Below are positions 53,629 through 63,670 of a stretch of DNA of 64,000 bases, one piece after another (positions within the stretch are counted from its first letter, which is position 1; every line of letters begins with the position of its first letter). The translations under genes and the position numbers were made by a program. The notes under the pieces were generated by a model, which had not been told where the DNA came from, ran no database searches, and saw only the letters and a program-made list of their open reading frames with translations. The stretch is from Thauera sp. JM12B12 (GTDB lineage Bacteria > Pseudomonadota > Gammaproteobacteria > Burkholderiales > Rhodocyclaceae): positions 4,107,390-4,171,389 of the forward strand of contig NZ_CP154859.1 of assembly GCF_039614725.1 (NCBI RefSeq), given 5' to 3'.

Positions 53629-55746
53629 TCAAGCTTCGTTGTGTTCGGCCAGCCGCAGGCGGATGCGCACTTCCGCCCCGCCGCCCTCGCGATTGCTCAG
53701 GCGCACGTCGCCACCGTGTTCGTCGACGATCTTCTTCACCATCGCCAGCCCGAGGCCCGTGCCGCGCGACTTGGTGGTGAAGTAGGGTTCGAAGGCGCGC
53801 GCCAGCACCTCGGCGGGAAAGCCCGGACCGTTATCGCGGAACAGCAGCAGCGCGCGGTCGCCCTCGCGCCGCGTGAGCACGCGGAGCTCGCCATCGTCCT
53901 GGCCGGCGAGCGCATCCTGCGCATTCTGCAGCATATTGTGGATTACCTGTCTGATCTGCGTCGGGTCGCCCTGCACCGGCGCCAGGTTGCTGCCGAGCTC
54001 GGTGCGGATGTGCACCGCGGCGCTCTCGTAGAGGTGCAGCACCTCGCGGATCAGTGCGTTGAGATCGATCGGCGCCAGCATCGGGGCGGGCAGGCGCGCG
54101 TAGTCGCGGAAGGCATTGACCAGGTTCTTCATCGCCTCGACCTGGTTGACGATCGTCGAGGTGGCACGCTCGAGCATCTCGCGGCCGCTGTCGTCGAGGC
54201 GATCCGAGAGCTTGAAGGCCAGGCGCTCGGCAGAGAGCTGGATGGGCGTGAGGGGGTTCTTGATCTCGTGCGCGAGGCGGCGGGCGACCTCGCCCCAGGC
54301 CGCGGTGCGCTGGGCGGTCACGAGGCTGGAGATGTCGTCGAACACCACCACCAGGCCACCGCCGGTGCTCGCCGGCAGGCGCGACCCGTGGATCAGCAGG
54401 GTGCGCGGCGTGCTGTCCTTGACCGGCAGCTCCATCTGCTGCTGCCAGTCACCGTCGTGGGTGGAGAAGCCCTCGCGCAGCACGTCACGCAGCGCGGCGT
54501 GCCGTGGCCAAGCCTCGAGCGTGATGTCCTCGAAGCCGGCGAGGTCATCGTCGAGGATCTGCAGCGCCCCATGGTTGGCCGCGCGCAGGTGGCCCTCGGG
54601 CGAGAATGCGAGGACGCCAGTGGAGAGGTTGGCGAGCACGGACTCGAGATAGGCGCGCGCGGACTCGACCTCGGCACGGTTGCGCTCCGCGCTGGCACGG
54701 GCCTCCTGGAGCTGGCGGGTCATGCGGTTGAAGGACTGCGTGAGCACGCCCAACTCGTCGTTGGCAGGCAAGGCCTGGCGCGGGCTGAAGTCGCCCTGCG
54801 CCACCGCCTGCGTGCCCTCGGCGAGGATCAGCAGCGGCGCCGCCAGACGGCGCGCGATCAGCACCGCCACCGCGAGCGCACCGAGCAGGGCGAGCAGGAG
54901 GGTGAGGCTGAGGGTGACCGTGTAGATGCGCTTGAGTCCGCTGCGCCCGAGCGTGAGTTGCTGGTATTCGCGGAAGGCCTCCTGCACCGCGTCGGCATGA
55001 CGTGCGAAGGACTCGGGCACCGACTGGCTGAGCAGGAGCAGGCGCGCCTCGCCGGCGAGGGTGCGAATCGGGATCGCGGTGATCACGCGGATCACCAGGC
55101 GGCCGTCGGGCAAGGCATCGACGGTGTGGTGCTGGCGCACCTGCCGTGCCTGGCGCAGCTCGGCCGGATCGGGAAGATCGGGCAGCAGCGTCTGGCCCGA
55201 CTCGGAAGCGGTGGCGAGCACCTGGCCATTGGCGGAAAGAATCGTCGCGCTGGTCACGCCGGACTGTTCGCGCAAGCGGTTCAGACGGGTCGCTGCGCCC
55301 TGGGTCGTGCCCTCGAGGTCGAGCACCATGTCGTCGGCCTTGTCGCGGACCTGGGTGACCAGATAGTCGAGCGCATTCTGGCCAAGCGCGATGCCGCCTT
55401 CGAGCGCCGAGTCGACGCGGACGTCGAACCAGGACTCGATGCTGCGCACGACGAATTGCAGCGATACCGCGTAGATCACCAGCCCGGGCACCACGCCCAT
55501 GAGCGCGAACATCAGCACGAGGCGGTACTTCAGCCGCGACCCGAACTGCTGGGCGCGGTACTCGCGCCAGAGCTGGCGCAACTGCATGCCGACGAGGCCG
55601 CCGAGCACCACCACCATCGCGCCATTGAGGGCGAGCAGATAGGGGTAGCTGGTGGCGAAAAGCTCGGTATTCGCGCTCGCCGAGGTGAGCAGGAACAGGG
55701 AGATACCGGCCAGCGCGGCAGCAACGACGAGAAGGATGCGCTTCAT
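53629..55746 (-). CDS. ntrY: NtrY-type nitrogen-related sensor histidine kinase
   Basis: 705 residues from ATG 55746, overlapping the DUF4390 stop by ATGA. About three N-terminal helices, a periplasmic region and another helix near 275-295, then HAMP, PAS (LANLSTGVLAFSPEGHLRAAN), H-box RRLAHEIKNPLTPIQLSAERL and N-box HNMLQNAQDAL with GPGFP and GTGLGLAMV. Pairs with NtrX. The usual role is respiratory or nitrogen signalling. Confidence 0.93.
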   Translation of the reverse strand: MKRILLVVAAALAGISLFLLTSASANTELFATSYPYLLALNGAMVVVLGGLVGMQLRQLWREYRAQQFGSRLKYRLVLMFALMGVVPGLVIYAVSLQFVVRSIESWFDVRVDSALEGGIALGQNALDYLVTQVRDKADDMVLDLEGTTQGAATRLNRLREQSGVTSATILSANGQVLATASESGQTLLPDLPDPAELRQARQVRQHHTVDALPDGRLVIRVITAIPIRTLAGEARLLLLSQSVPESFARHADAVQEAFREYQQLTLGRSGLKRIYTVTLSLTLLLALLGALAVAVLIARRLAAPLLILAEGTQAVAQGDFSPRQALPANDELGVLTQSFNRMTRQLQEARASAERNRAEVESARAYLESVLANLSTGVLAFSPEGHLRAANHGALQILDDDLAGFEDITLEAWPRHAALRDVLREGFSTHDGDWQQQMELPVKDSTPRTLLIHGSRLPASTGGGLVVVFDDISSLVTAQRTAAWGEVARRLAHEIKNPLTPIQLSAERLAFKLSDRLDDSGREMLERATSTIVNQVEAMKNLVNAFRDYARLPAPMLAPIDLNALIREVLHLYESAAVHIRTELGSNLAPVQGDPTQIRQVIHNMLQNAQDALAGQDDGELRVLTRREGDRALLLFRDNGPGFPAEVLARAFEPYFTTKSRGTGLGLAMVKKIVDEHGGDVRLSNREGGGAEVRIRLRLAEHNEA

Positions 55747-56318
55747 CGGAAACCCGGCGCTCCGGGCAGGAAGGTCCACCGCATCCACTCGGTGCCGATG
55801 TTCCAGTCACTGCTGCCGATCGCGGTGACCTGGAAGGGCTTGGGCAGCTGGCTGGTATCCAGGCGGAAGCGCAGCGACACCTCGTGCGAGACGCCTGCCT
55901 CGAGCTCGTCGGGCTTGGCGACCTGCCAGTTGCGCACGCGCTGCATGGTGCGCAGCGCCGCATCGAGGTTGTCGAAGTTCTGGTGCAGCGCGCCGATCGA
56001 AAGCCTGTAGCTGCGCGTGATGGCGTGGTAGGAGAGGCGGTAGTCGAGGCTGCGCTCGACGACCGTGGCGTTGATCCAGTACCAGCGCGGACGCTCGATC
56101 ACTAGCTCGGTGGTGAAATAGAGCGACACGCCGCGGTCGACCGCGTCGACCAGGCGCGGGTTGAGCTCGAGATCGATGTCGGCGTTGAGCACATAGCCCT
56201 CTTCGCTGCGCACGATCTCCGCGCTGCGGATCACCCCGTCGGCCTGGGCCGCTAAGCTCAACACCGCCACGAGCATGCACGCCAGCCAGCGCAGCGCTGG
56301 CAGGCTGCGCTCAAGCAC
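55743..56318 (-). CDS. DUF4390 periplasmic protein
   Basis: 191 residues from GTG 56318, overlapping the rsmB stop by 8 nt; ATG 56351 is the alternative. A signal peptide (LPALRWLACMLVAVLSLAAQA) is followed by the DUF4390 beta-rich body (SLYFTTELVIERPRWYW; RSLDYRLSYHAITRSYRLS). The domain is conserved directly upstream of ntrY in betaproteobacteria, so a link to NtrYX sensing is plausible but unproven. Confidence 0.82.
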   Translation of the reverse strand: MLERSLPALRWLACMLVAVLSLAAQADGVIRSAEIVRSEEGYVLNADIDLELNPRLVDAVDRGVSLYFTTELVIERPRWYWINATVVERSLDYRLSYHAITRSYRLSIGALHQNFDNLDAALRTMQRVRNWQVAKPDELEAGVSHEVSLRFRLDTSQLPKPFQVTAIGSSDWNIGTEWMRWTFLPGAPGFR

Positions 56319-57660
56319 GCTTGCGCAGCAGCGCGAAATAGAAGCCGTCATGTTCGGCATCGGGCAGCAGCTGAAGGTCTGGGCGACCCTGGATGGGCAG
56401 GCGTTGGGCATCCGCATGGCGGGCACAGAAGCGGGCGATCTGCGCGGCGTTTTCCTCGTCGAACACCGAACAGGTGACGTAGAGCATTGTGCCACCCGGC
56501 GCCAGCGTGTGCCAAAGCGCCTCGAGGATTTCCGCCTGCTGTGCGGCAAAGTGCACGACGTCGGTGTCGCGCCGCAGCCACTTGATGTCCGGATGACGAC
56601 GCACCACCCCCGATGCGGAGCACGGCACATCGGCGAGGATACGGTCGAACGGACGTCCATCCCACCAGTCCGCCAGCATTCGGCAGTCGGCCACCTTGAG
56701 CTCGGCAGCAAGCCCGAGGCGGGCGAGATTGAGCTCGACGCGGCGCGCGCGCTGCGGGTCGAGCTCGAGCGCGAGCAGAGCGAGGTCGGCGCGCTCGAGC
56801 AGGTGGGCGGTCTTTCCCCCGGGGGCCGAGCAGGCGTCGAGCACGCGCTCGCCGGGCTGGGGATCGAGCAGCCCTGCGGCCCACTGGGCGCCCGCATCCT
56901 GAACCGACACCCTGCCCTCGGCATAACCCGGCAGAAGCGCGACCGGCAGCGGCGCATCGAGCACCAGCGCGTCGTTGTCGACGCGGCGCGCGCTGCGCCC
57001 TGCGCCGGCGAGCGCCTCGATCGCGGCCTGGACCGTGCCGCGGCGCGGATTCACCCGCAGGGCCATGGGGGGCCGGGTGTTGCCGGCGGCGAGCACGGCC
57101 TCCCAGTGCGCCGGATGCGCCGCCCGCACGCGCTCGATCCACCAGCGGGGAAAGCCATGGCGGGCTTCGGGGTCGCGCGCCTCCCAGACGGGCCACTGCT
57201 CGCGCTGGCGCAGGGCATTGCGCAAGACGCCATTCACCAGGTTCTTGAGCCCGGGCATGATCGACGCCGCCGCCTGCACGGCCTGGTCGACCACCGTGTG
57301 CGCCTGCTCGGGGCGCTGGCGCAGGCGCAGCAATGCCACCAGCAGCAGGGCGTGAATCGGGATCGCCGGAGGCGTATGGAGCAACTTGTCGAGCACGACA
57401 CCGCCGCGCCTGAATTCGCGCAAGGTGCTCCACGCGAGGTCTCGCACTGCCCCGCGGCTGGCCTCGCTCCAGTCGGGGTGCGCGGCCTGCATGCGCTCGA
57501 AGGCGTCGGTGAGGTTGGCGCCCTCGAGCACGGCCGCCACCAGCTCCGCGGCCCAGACGAGCGACTGGGCGAGGCTGTCGGGGGCAAGCGCTGGGGCGCG
57601 CGCATGGGTGGCGGAGGCACGGCGAACGGCAGGCCTGCCGGAGCGGGATGAGGAATTCAC
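56311..57660 (-). CDS. rsmB: 16S rRNA m5C967 methyltransferase RsmB
   Basis: 449 residues. N-terminal NusB-like RNA-binding domain (1-150), then the SAM fold: VLDACSAPGGKTAHLLE, the first catalytic Cys in ADVPCSASGVVRRHPDIKW and the second in LYVTCSVFDEEN. It methylates C967 in the 30S P-site region. First gene of the rsmB-DUF4390-ntrYX run. Confidence 0.96.
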   Translation of the reverse strand: MNSSSRSGRPAVRRASATHARAPALAPDSLAQSLVWAAELVAAVLEGANLTDAFERMQAAHPDWSEASRGAVRDLAWSTLREFRRGGVVLDKLLHTPPAIPIHALLLVALLRLRQRPEQAHTVVDQAVQAAASIMPGLKNLVNGVLRNALRQREQWPVWEARDPEARHGFPRWWIERVRAAHPAHWEAVLAAGNTRPPMALRVNPRRGTVQAAIEALAGAGRSARRVDNDALVLDAPLPVALLPGYAEGRVSVQDAGAQWAAGLLDPQPGERVLDACSAPGGKTAHLLERADLALLALELDPQRARRVELNLARLGLAAELKVADCRMLADWWDGRPFDRILADVPCSASGVVRRHPDIKWLRRDTDVVHFAAQQAEILEALWHTLAPGGTMLYVTCSVFDEENAAQIARFCARHADAQRLPIQGRPDLQLLPDAEHDGFYFALLRKRA

Positions 57661-57696
57661 GTTAGAGAGCTGGGGCCGCAGGCGCGCCCCGCCGGC

Positions 57697-58581
57697 TCAC
57701 GCAAGCAGGGCACGCAGGTGATTGGGAAGGGCGAACTGCGCGCAATAGACCGCGCCGTTCAGGTGCTGCAGCGTGGCGATGCCACGCGCCTCCAGGCGCG
57801 CATCCACCTCGGAAGCGGAAAGTGCCTGAGGGTCGAGCGTATCGGACGCGCAAGCCAGGCCCCACAGGCTACCGTAGAGCGGAATGTAGAGGAAGTACGG
57901 GCTCACATGCGCGAACACGCCGCGCAACCGGCGAACGAGCGCCTGTACGCGTTCCGCCTGATACACCGGGGTGCCGATGTGCAGGCTGAGTGCGCCGCCC
58001 GCGTTCAGCAGGGCCCGGCAGGCAGCGAAGAACTCGGTCGCGTAGAGTGCCTCGGCCGGCCCCACCGGATCGGTGAGATCGAGCACGATGAGGTCGTAGC
58101 GATCGCCGCGCGCGGGCGCCTCCTCCATCACGTAGCGCAGGCCATCACCGATCCGGATGTCGACGCGTGGATCGTCGAGCGCGCCGCGGTGCACCGCGTG
58201 AAGATAGCGTCGAGAGATGTCCACGACCTTCTCGTCGAGCTCGGCGAGAACGATGCGCTCCATGGTCGGATACTTCAGCAGCTCCTCTGCCGAGCCGCCG
58301 TCGCCACCGCCGATGATGAGCGCGCTGCGCGGCCTGGGATGCGCCAGCCCGGGCACATGGATGATGTTCTCGTGGTAGTGGAACTCGTCGCGCTCGGAGG
58401 TCATGAAGCAGCCATCGAGGCGAAACAGGCGACCGAAGCGGGGGGTCTCCCAGACCTCGTAGGCCTGCCAGGCCGAATGTCCGGATTCGAGCAGGCGCCC
58501 GCCGTGCAGGAAGTAGCCGGCGTCCTCGCACAGATACTCGGCCAGCGCGCCCGCCGGCAGCGCGGTCTTCGACTCCGGCAT
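57697..58581 (-). CDS. speE: Spermidine synthase-like aminopropyltransferase
   Basis: 294 residues. EFHYHENIIHVP, IIGGGDGGSAEELLKYPTME (aminopropyl-donor site), VLAELDEKVVDISRRYL and IVLDLTDPVGPAEALY. It transfers the aminopropyl group of decarboxylated SAM to a polyamine. The speD gene ends 3 nt upstream, giving a matched donor and transferase pair. Confidence 0.93.
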   Translation of the reverse strand: MPESKTALPAGALAEYLCEDAGYFLHGGRLLESGHSAWQAYEVWETPRFGRLFRLDGCFMTSERDEFHYHENIIHVPGLAHPRPRSALIIGGGDGGSAEELLKYPTMERIVLAELDEKVVDISRRYLHAVHRGALDDPRVDIRIGDGLRYVMEEAPARGDRYDLIVLDLTDPVGPAEALYATEFFAACRALLNAGGALSLHIGTPVYQAERVQALVRRLRGVFAHVSPYFLYIPLYGSLWGLACASDTLDPQALSASEVDARLEARGIATLQHLNGAVYCAQFALPNHLRALLA

Positions 58582-58584
58582 CGC

Positions 58585-58971
58585 TCAGGCCTCCACCGGT
58601 AGCCGGCCACGAATCACCTCGTGGCGAACGGTCTCCTCCGGCGCAAGGGCGTCGATGACGCGCTGGAACACATGGCGCGCACGATCGCTGTTGTCGCGGG
58701 AAAAGTTGCAGACGTACACGTCGAGCGTGACATCGCCCGTCTCCGGCCAGGTGTGGATCGCGAGATGAGACTCGGCGAGGACGACGGTACCGGTGACACC
58801 GGCGGGCTCCCCTGTTTCGTCCTCGAATTGATAGAAGTAGGCGCCCAGAGGGCTGAGGCCGGCGTTGCGGCACTCGCTGACACACAGGTTCTCGAGGGCC
58901 GCGCGTCGCGTCAGAAGCTCAGCGTTCGGCCGGCAGCGGTAGATGTCCGCAATCAGATGGAGTCCGTTCAT
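58585..58971 (-). CDS. speD: S-adenosylmethionine decarboxylase proenzyme, short bacterial form
   Basis: 128 residues from ATG 58971 (MNGLHLIADIYRC). A longer frame to 59031 has no ribosome site. The self-processing site is LAESHLAIHTWPE, where the Ser of ESH becomes the pyruvoyl cofactor. CNFSRDNSDRA follows. It makes decarboxylated SAM for SpeE. Confidence 0.95.
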   Translation of the reverse strand: MNGLHLIADIYRCRPNAELLTRRAALENLCVSECRNAGLSPLGAYFYQFEDETGEPAGVTGTVVLAESHLAIHTWPETGDVTLDVYVCNFSRDNSDRARHVFQRVIDALAPEETVRHEVIRGRLPVEA

Positions 58972-59054
58972 TTCCCCGTGTCTTGGCAAGGTGAATGGAA
59001 CGGCGAATTCTAACATGGGGACCCAATGCAATATTTCCGCAAAGATATCCAGTC

Positions 59055-59070
59055 GTGTTTCACGTGGAAC
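59055..59070. promoter_or_regulatory. parS site, one mismatch from consensus
   Basis: TGTTTCACGTGGAACA differs from the universal bacterial parS TGTTTCACGTGAAACA at one base. It lies in the short gap between speD and the TSUP permease gene, 788 bp from a perfect site. It should bind ParB and help segregate the origin region. Confidence 0.85.
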
Positions 59071-59080
59071 ACACCGCCGC

Positions 59081-59851
59081 TCAGCGCAGGAAGGTGTCGT
59101 AGGTGAGGCGGGCGATCAGCACCAGCACGACGCCGAGGAACATTCTTCGCACGAAGCCGGTGCCATGCCTGAGCGCCATCCGCGAGCCCAGCACGGCGCC
59201 GCACAGATTGCAGGCGGCCATCAAGGCCGCAAGCTTCCACATCAGTTCGACGTTTCCGACGAAGAACGCGATCGCCGCGAGGTTCGTCGCCACGTTCAGG
59301 ATCTTTGCAGACACCGACGCACGCAGGAAATCCATGCCGAGCAGGCGGATGAAGAGAAAGATCAGGAAGCTGCCGGTACCCGGGCCGAAGAAACCATCGT
59401 AGAAGCCGATCACACCGCCAATCGCGACGGCAAGTGCCGCAGAGCGTCGTCCATGCTCGGGCTCGTTGGACGCCGACCCCAGATCCTTGCGCATGAAGGT
59501 GTAGACCGCCACCAGCACGAGCAGCAACAGGATCAGCGGACGCAGGACCGAAGGATCCAGATACGCCACTGCCCGGGCCCCGTACCAGGAGCCGACGAGG
59601 GCCGCTACGGCGCCCGGACCGGCGACGCGCCACGGTATCGCCACCCGACGACTGTATTGAATCGCAGCGCTACTGGTGCCAATGACGCTCGCGAGCTTGT
59701 TCGTGCCGAACAGGGTTGCCGGGGAGGTGGCCGGGAAGGCAGTGAATAGGGCTGGAAGCTGGATCAGACCACCGCCACCAACGATCGAGTCCACGAAGCC
59801 GGCGAAGAAGGCAGCAAGCCCGAGCGCAAGAAAAACGAAATCGATATCCAT
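59081..59851 (-). CDS. TSUP (TauE/SafE) family permease
   Basis: 256 residues from ATG 59851 (MDIDFVFLALGLAAFFAGFVDSIVGGGG, split here as MDIDFVFLALGLAAFF and AGFVDSIVGGGG). About eight membrane helices. The duplicated family motif appears as DSIVGGGGLIQLPAL and YDGFFGPGTGSFLIF. Members export sulfite, sulfoacetate or related anions, and the substrate here is unknown. It is bracketed by the two parS sites. Confidence 0.9.
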   Translation of the reverse strand: MDIDFVFLALGLAAFFAGFVDSIVGGGGLIQLPALFTAFPATSPATLFGTNKLASVIGTSSAAIQYSRRVAIPWRVAGPGAVAALVGSWYGARAVAYLDPSVLRPLILLLLVLVAVYTFMRKDLGSASNEPEHGRRSAALAVAIGGVIGFYDGFFGPGTGSFLIFLFIRLLGMDFLRASVSAKILNVATNLAAIAFFVGNVELMWKLAALMAACNLCGAVLGSRMALRHGTGFVRRMFLGVVLVLIARLTYDTFLR

Positions 59852-59857
59852 GGACGC

Positions 59858-59873
59858 TGTTTCACGTGAAACA
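59858..59873. promoter_or_regulatory. parS site, perfect consensus
   Basis: TGTTTCACGTGAAACA, an exact 16-bp palindrome identical to the conserved chromosomal parS. It lies 6 nt before the TSUP permease start codon and 87 nt after the mnmE stop, about 4 kb from the expected origin. ParB binding would nucleate the partition complex here. Confidence 0.95.
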
Positions 59874-59959
59874 GGGAAGGACAAGAAGCCCCGGCACACG
59901 CCGCGCGCCGGCCCCCCTCCCCCACTGGCAGGGCCGCGGAGCCCCGCAGCGCGCTGCCT

Positions 59960-61312
59960 CTACTTGCCGATGCAGAAGCGGGAAAAGATGACCCCCAGAA
60001 GGTCATCCGCGGTGAACTCGCCCGTGATCTCTCCGAGCTGCTCCTGAGCCAGTCGCAACTCCTCGGCGAACAGCTCCAGTGCCGCCAGCTGGCACCCAGC
60101 CGCCTCCACATGCGCCAACGCCTCGCGCAGGGCGACCAGATGCCGCTCGCGGGCAAGAATCACATCCTCGCCGTGGGCATGCCAGCCCGCGATCCGCAGC
60201 AACTCCTGGCGCACCAGCTCGACACCATCGCCGCTGCGCGCCGACACCTGCAGGCACACTCGTCCGTCATCGACACGGCGCCCGGCAGGCAAGCCGAGGA
60301 GGTCGATCTTGTTGAGTACGGTGATGCGCTCGACCGCCTCGGGCAATTTCAGATCGATCTCCTCCCTGCCCGCATCCTCGCGACCGGCATCGACCAGCCG
60401 CAGGATCACGTCCGCGCGATCGATCTCCCGCCAGGTACGCTCGATTCCGATCCGCTCGACCCGGTCCGCGGTCTCGCGCAAACCTGCCGTGTCGATGATG
60501 TGCAGCGGGATGCCCTCGATCTGGATGGTCTCTCGCAACGCATCGCGGGTGGTACCCGCGATCTCGGTGACGATCGCGCGCTCCTCGCCGGCAAGCTGGT
60601 TCAGCAGGCTCGACTTGCCTACGTTGGGCTCACCCACCAGCACCACGTTGAGGCCGCTGCGCAGCAGCGCGCCCTGTCGCGCCCGATCGAGCAGGCTCTC
60701 GAGCCGGGCCCGGACCTCCTCCAGCCTCGGCAGCGCGCGCGCACGCTCGAGGAACTCGATCTCCTCTTCCGGAAAGTCCAGGGTCGCCTCGACCAGCATG
60801 CGCAGATCGATGAGCGCATCGACGATGCGATGCACCTCTTCCGAGAACTGCCCCGACAAGGAACGCACGGCCGAACGCGCCGCCGCAGCGGTCGAGGCCT
60901 CGATGAGGTCGGCGACGCTCTCGGCCTGCGCCAGGTCGAGCTTGCCGTTGAGAAAGGCGCGCCGGGTAAACTCGCCCGGCTCGGCGAGACGGGCGCCGAG
61001 CTGCAGGCAGCGCTCGAGCAGCATCTGCATGACCACCGGACCGCCATGGCCCTGCAGTTCGAGCACGTCCTCGCCGGTGAAGGATGCCGGCGCCGGGAAA
61101 TGGAGAAGAAGGCCCTCGTCGATCGCGCGCCCTTCCGCGTCGCGGAAGGCGGTGAAACATGCGACCCGCGGGCGCGGCTCACGCCCGCACAGCGCCTGGG
61201 CGAAGCCGGCCAGGCCGGCTCCCGAGACGCGGACGACACCGATGCCGCCGCGGCCCGGTGCCGTCGCGATTGCGGCGATCGTGTCAGGCGGCCTTGCTGC
61301 CGGGCTTTGCAC
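59960..61312 (-). CDS. mnmE: tRNA modification GTPase MnmE (TrmE)
   Basis: 450 residues from GTG 61312, overlapping the yidC 3' end by 29 nt. N-terminal tetrahydrofolate domain ([21 protein letters not shown]), G domain with [28 protein letters not shown] and NKID, and the C-terminal FCIGK with the catalytic Cys. With MnmG it makes the cmnm5 group at U34 of tRNA. Confidence 0.97.
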   Translation of the reverse strand: MQSPAARPPDTIAAIATAPGRGGIGVVRVSGAGLAGFAQALCGREPRPRVACFTAFRDAEGRAIDEGLLLHFPAPASFTGEDVLELQGHGGPVVMQMLLERCLQLGARLAEPGEFTRRAFLNGKLDLAQAESVADLIEASTAAAARSAVRSLSGQFSEEVHRIVDALIDLRMLVEATLDFPEEEIEFLERARALPRLEEVRARLESLLDRARQGALLRSGLNVVLVGEPNVGKSSLLNQLAGEERAIVTEIAGTTRDALRETIQIEGIPLHIIDTAGLRETADRVERIGIERTWREIDRADVILRLVDAGREDAGREEIDLKLPEAVERITVLNKIDLLGLPAGRRVDDGRVCLQVSARSGDGVELVRQELLRIAGWHAHGEDVILARERHLVALREALAHVEAAGCQLAALELFAEELRLAQEQLGEITGEFTADDLLGVIFSRFCIGK

Positions 61313-62945
61313 TTTCGATCATCCGCGTGATCTGCCACTGCTGGGCGATCGACAGGATGTTGTTCACGACCCAGTACAGCACCAGACCGGACGGGAACCA
61401 CAGGAACATGAAGGTGAAGACGATCGGCATCGCCATCATCACCTTCGCCTGGATCGGGTCCGGCGGCGTCGGGTTGAGCTTCATCTGGATCAGCATGGAG
61501 GCGCCCATGATGATCGGCAGGATGAAGTACGGATCCTTGGCCGAGAGGTCCTGGATCCAGCCCAGCCACGGCGCATGACGCATCTCGACGCTGCCGAGCA
61601 GAACCCAGTACAGCGCGATGAACACCGGAATCTGCACCAGGATCGGCAGGCAGCCGCCGAGCGGATTGATCTTCTCGGTGCGGTAGAGATTCATCATCTC
61701 CTGCTGCATCTTGGCCTTGTCGTTGCCGTACATCTCCTTCATGCGCTGCAGGCGCGGCCCGAGGACTCGCATCTTGGCCATCGACTTGTAGCTGGCCGCC
61801 GACAGCGGGAAGAAGATCGCCTTGAGCGCTACCGTGACCAGGATGATCGCCCAGCCCCAGTTGCCGGTGAGGCTGTGGAACCACGACAGCACCCAGAACA
61901 GCGGCGCCGCGATGACGGTCAGCCAGCCGTAGTCGACCACCAGGTCAAGGCCCGGGGCGATGCCCTCGAGCTTGTCCTGCTCCTGCGGACCGGCATAGAG
62001 GCGGGTGCCTACGGTCGCCGTCGCGCCCGGCTCGACCGCCGCCACCGGCAGGATCACACCGGCCGAGAACAGGTTGTTGCCGAGTGCGCGGGCGAAGTAC
62101 TCACGCTGCACGCCCTGCTCAGGCAACCAGGCACCGACGAAGTAGTGCTGCACCATCGCCACCCAGCCGTCGTTCGCCGTCTTCGGGAACTTGGCGTCGC
62201 CGTCGGTGATGTCCTGGAACTGCACCTTCTGGAACTTGTTGGCCTCCGTGAAGAAGGCCGGGCCGGTGAAGGTGGTGACGCCGAAGGCTTCGACCTGCTC
62301 CGCCGGGGTGCCGTCGCGCGTGAGCTGGAAGTAGGCGTGCGGCGTGATCGCCTGGCCGGAGCCGTTGCGGATCTCGTAGGACACATCGACCAGGTAGCTG
62401 CCGCGGGCAAAGCGCATCACGCGGGTAACCTGCACGCCGTTCTGCTCGGGCGCCTGCAGGCGCAGCTCGACCGTGTCCTCGCCGTCCTTCAGGCGCAGCT
62501 CGCTGGCAGGCAGCGCGAATACGGTCTTGTGCGTGGGCAGACCCTCGCCGATCAGGCCGGACTGGGCTGCGTACTGGTGACGCGTGGTGCCGTCGTCGAA
62601 CAGCACGAAGTTGCCGCCGGCCTCGCCGCTCGCCATGTGCTGCTTGAGCTCGAGACGAACGATGTCGCCGCCCTGGGCGGAAATCTCGGCGCGCAGCAGG
62701 TCGGTCTCGACCACCATGCGCGGCGCGGCCGTGACGGCTGCGGACTGTTCACCCGGAACGGCGGACTGACCCGGCGCGGCGGCGCTCAGCGAGGGCGTCG
62801 GCACCGCACCGTCGGCCGGCGAGGCGACGCCCGCTGCGGCCTGCTGCGCAGGCACGGGAGGCTGGTTGTGCTTGAGCCAGCCATCCCAAAGCATGACCAG
62901 CGCGAAGGAGAAAACCAGGAAGAGGATGAGGCGGCGTTGATCCAT
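61284..62945 (-). CDS. yidC: Membrane protein insertase YidC
   Basis: 553 residues. N-terminal helix ([19 protein letters not shown]), a large periplasmic beta domain (about 60-340), then the conserved five-helix core ([60 protein letters not shown]). It inserts membrane proteins alone or with SecYEG. Part of the rpmH-rnpA-yidD-yidC origin cluster. Confidence 0.97.
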   Translation of the reverse strand: MDQRRLILFLVFSFALVMLWDGWLKHNQPPVPAQQAAAGVASPADGAVPTPSLSAAAPGQSAVPGEQSAAVTAAPRMVVETDLLRAEISAQGGDIVRLELKQHMASGEAGGNFVLFDDGTTRHQYAAQSGLIGEGLPTHKTVFALPASELRLKDGEDTVELRLQAPEQNGVQVTRVMRFARGSYLVDVSYEIRNGSGQAITPHAYFQLTRDGTPAEQVEAFGVTTFTGPAFFTEANKFQKVQFQDITDGDAKFPKTANDGWVAMVQHYFVGAWLPEQGVQREYFARALGNNLFSAGVILPVAAVEPGATATVGTRLYAGPQEQDKLEGIAPGLDLVVDYGWLTVIAAPLFWVLSWFHSLTGNWGWAIILVTVALKAIFFPLSAASYKSMAKMRVLGPRLQRMKEMYGNDKAKMQQEMMNLYRTEKINPLGGCLPILVQIPVFIALYWVLLGSVEMRHAPWLGWIQDLSAKDPYFILPIIMGASMLIQMKLNPTPPDPIQAKVMMAMPIVFTFMFLWFPSGLVLYWVVNNILSIAQQWQITRMIESAKPGSKAA

Positions 62946-62965
62946 CGGAGTCGTTCTGTCTCAGG

Positions 62966-63175
62966 TCAGGGAACGGGATCATACCCGCCCGGATTGAAGG
63001 GATGACAGCGCCCCACCCGTCTGAGGGCCATCCAGCCGCCACGCAGCGCGCCATGGCGCTCGATGGCTTCGATCGCGTATTCGGAACAGGTCGGGTGGAA
63101 ACGGCAGTTGCGCCCGAGCATCGGACTGATCGCATAGCGGTAGAAACGCACCAGCGCGATCAACAGAGTCTTCAT
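62966..63175 (-). CDS. yidD: Membrane protein insertion efficiency factor YidD
   Basis: 69 residues. [29 protein letters not shown] with conserved cysteines (shown here as the [11 protein letters not shown] core) and [17 protein letters not shown]. Amphipathic, membrane-associated. Start overlaps the rnpA stop by ATGA. Confidence 0.95.
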   Translation of the reverse strand: MKTLLIALVRFYRYAISPMLGRNCRFHPTCSEYAIEAIERHGALRGGWMALRRVGRCHPFNPGGYDPVP

Positions 63176-63534
63176 GTGCGAGGCAACCTTTGCAGCAGGG
63201 CAAGCAGATCGAGGTGCAGCTCGGAACGGGTCGCCTTCGCCACCGGCGCATGCAGGCGCACGACGAGATCCATCGCCGGCAGAGACTGACGATGACGCCT
63301 GAAGGTTTCGCGCGCGATACGCTTGACGAGATTGCGCACGTTGGCGCGCTTGGCGAGCTTCTTGGCGACCACGACGCCCAGGCGGGCGGTGTCGAGCGCA
63401 TTCGGGCGGTAATGAAGCATGTAGTAACGCCCGCGCAACGCACGCCTAAAAGCAAAAACGGATGAATACTCATCCGTTTTATGCAATCTGTGAGCGCTGC
63501 GAAAACCTTGGTCAGCGCCCGAGGGCGACGTCAC
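63172..63534 (-). CDS. rnpA: Ribonuclease P protein component
   Basis: 120 residues from GTG 63534, one base after the rpmH stop (63536-63538) with TGAGG just upstream. A frame extending to 63597 would run through rpmH and is rejected. The RNase P motif [18 protein letters not shown] and the aromatic-rich beta sheet ([11 protein letters not shown]) are present. It assists the RNase P RNA in tRNA 5' maturation. Confidence 0.94.
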   Translation of the reverse strand: MTSPSGADQGFRSAHRLHKTDEYSSVFAFRRALRGRYYMLHYRPNALDTARLGVVVAKKLAKRANVRNLVKRIARETFRRHRQSLPAMDLVVRLHAPVAKATRSELHLDLLALLQRLPRT

Positions 63535-63535
63535 C

Positions 63536-63670
63536 TCAGACTGCGAGGCGATGACGGCCCTTGGCACGACGTGCGCGGATGACCGCACGGCCGCCACGGG
63601 TCTTCATGCGGACCAGGAAGCCGTGGGTGCGCTTGCGACGGACAACGGAGGGCTGATAAGTGCGTTTCAT
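63536..63670 (-). CDS. rpmH: 50S ribosomal protein L34
   Basis: 44 residues, [20 protein letters not shown] to KGRHRLAV, essentially canonical L34. It heads the minus-strand origin cluster and is normally divergent from dnaA, which is therefore expected beyond the right edge. Confidence 0.97.
   Translation of the reverse strand: MKRTYQPSVVRRKRTHGFLVRMKTRGGRAVIRARRAKGRHRLAV

Noticed and set aside
53371..56010. Plus-strand open frame of 879 codons
   Set aside because: Antisense to ntrX, ntrY and DUF4390. Composition typical of a third-position GC shadow.
60309..63005. Plus-strand open frame of 898 codons
   Set aside because: Antisense to mnmE and yidC. Rich in Ser/Arg with no domain, a shadow frame.
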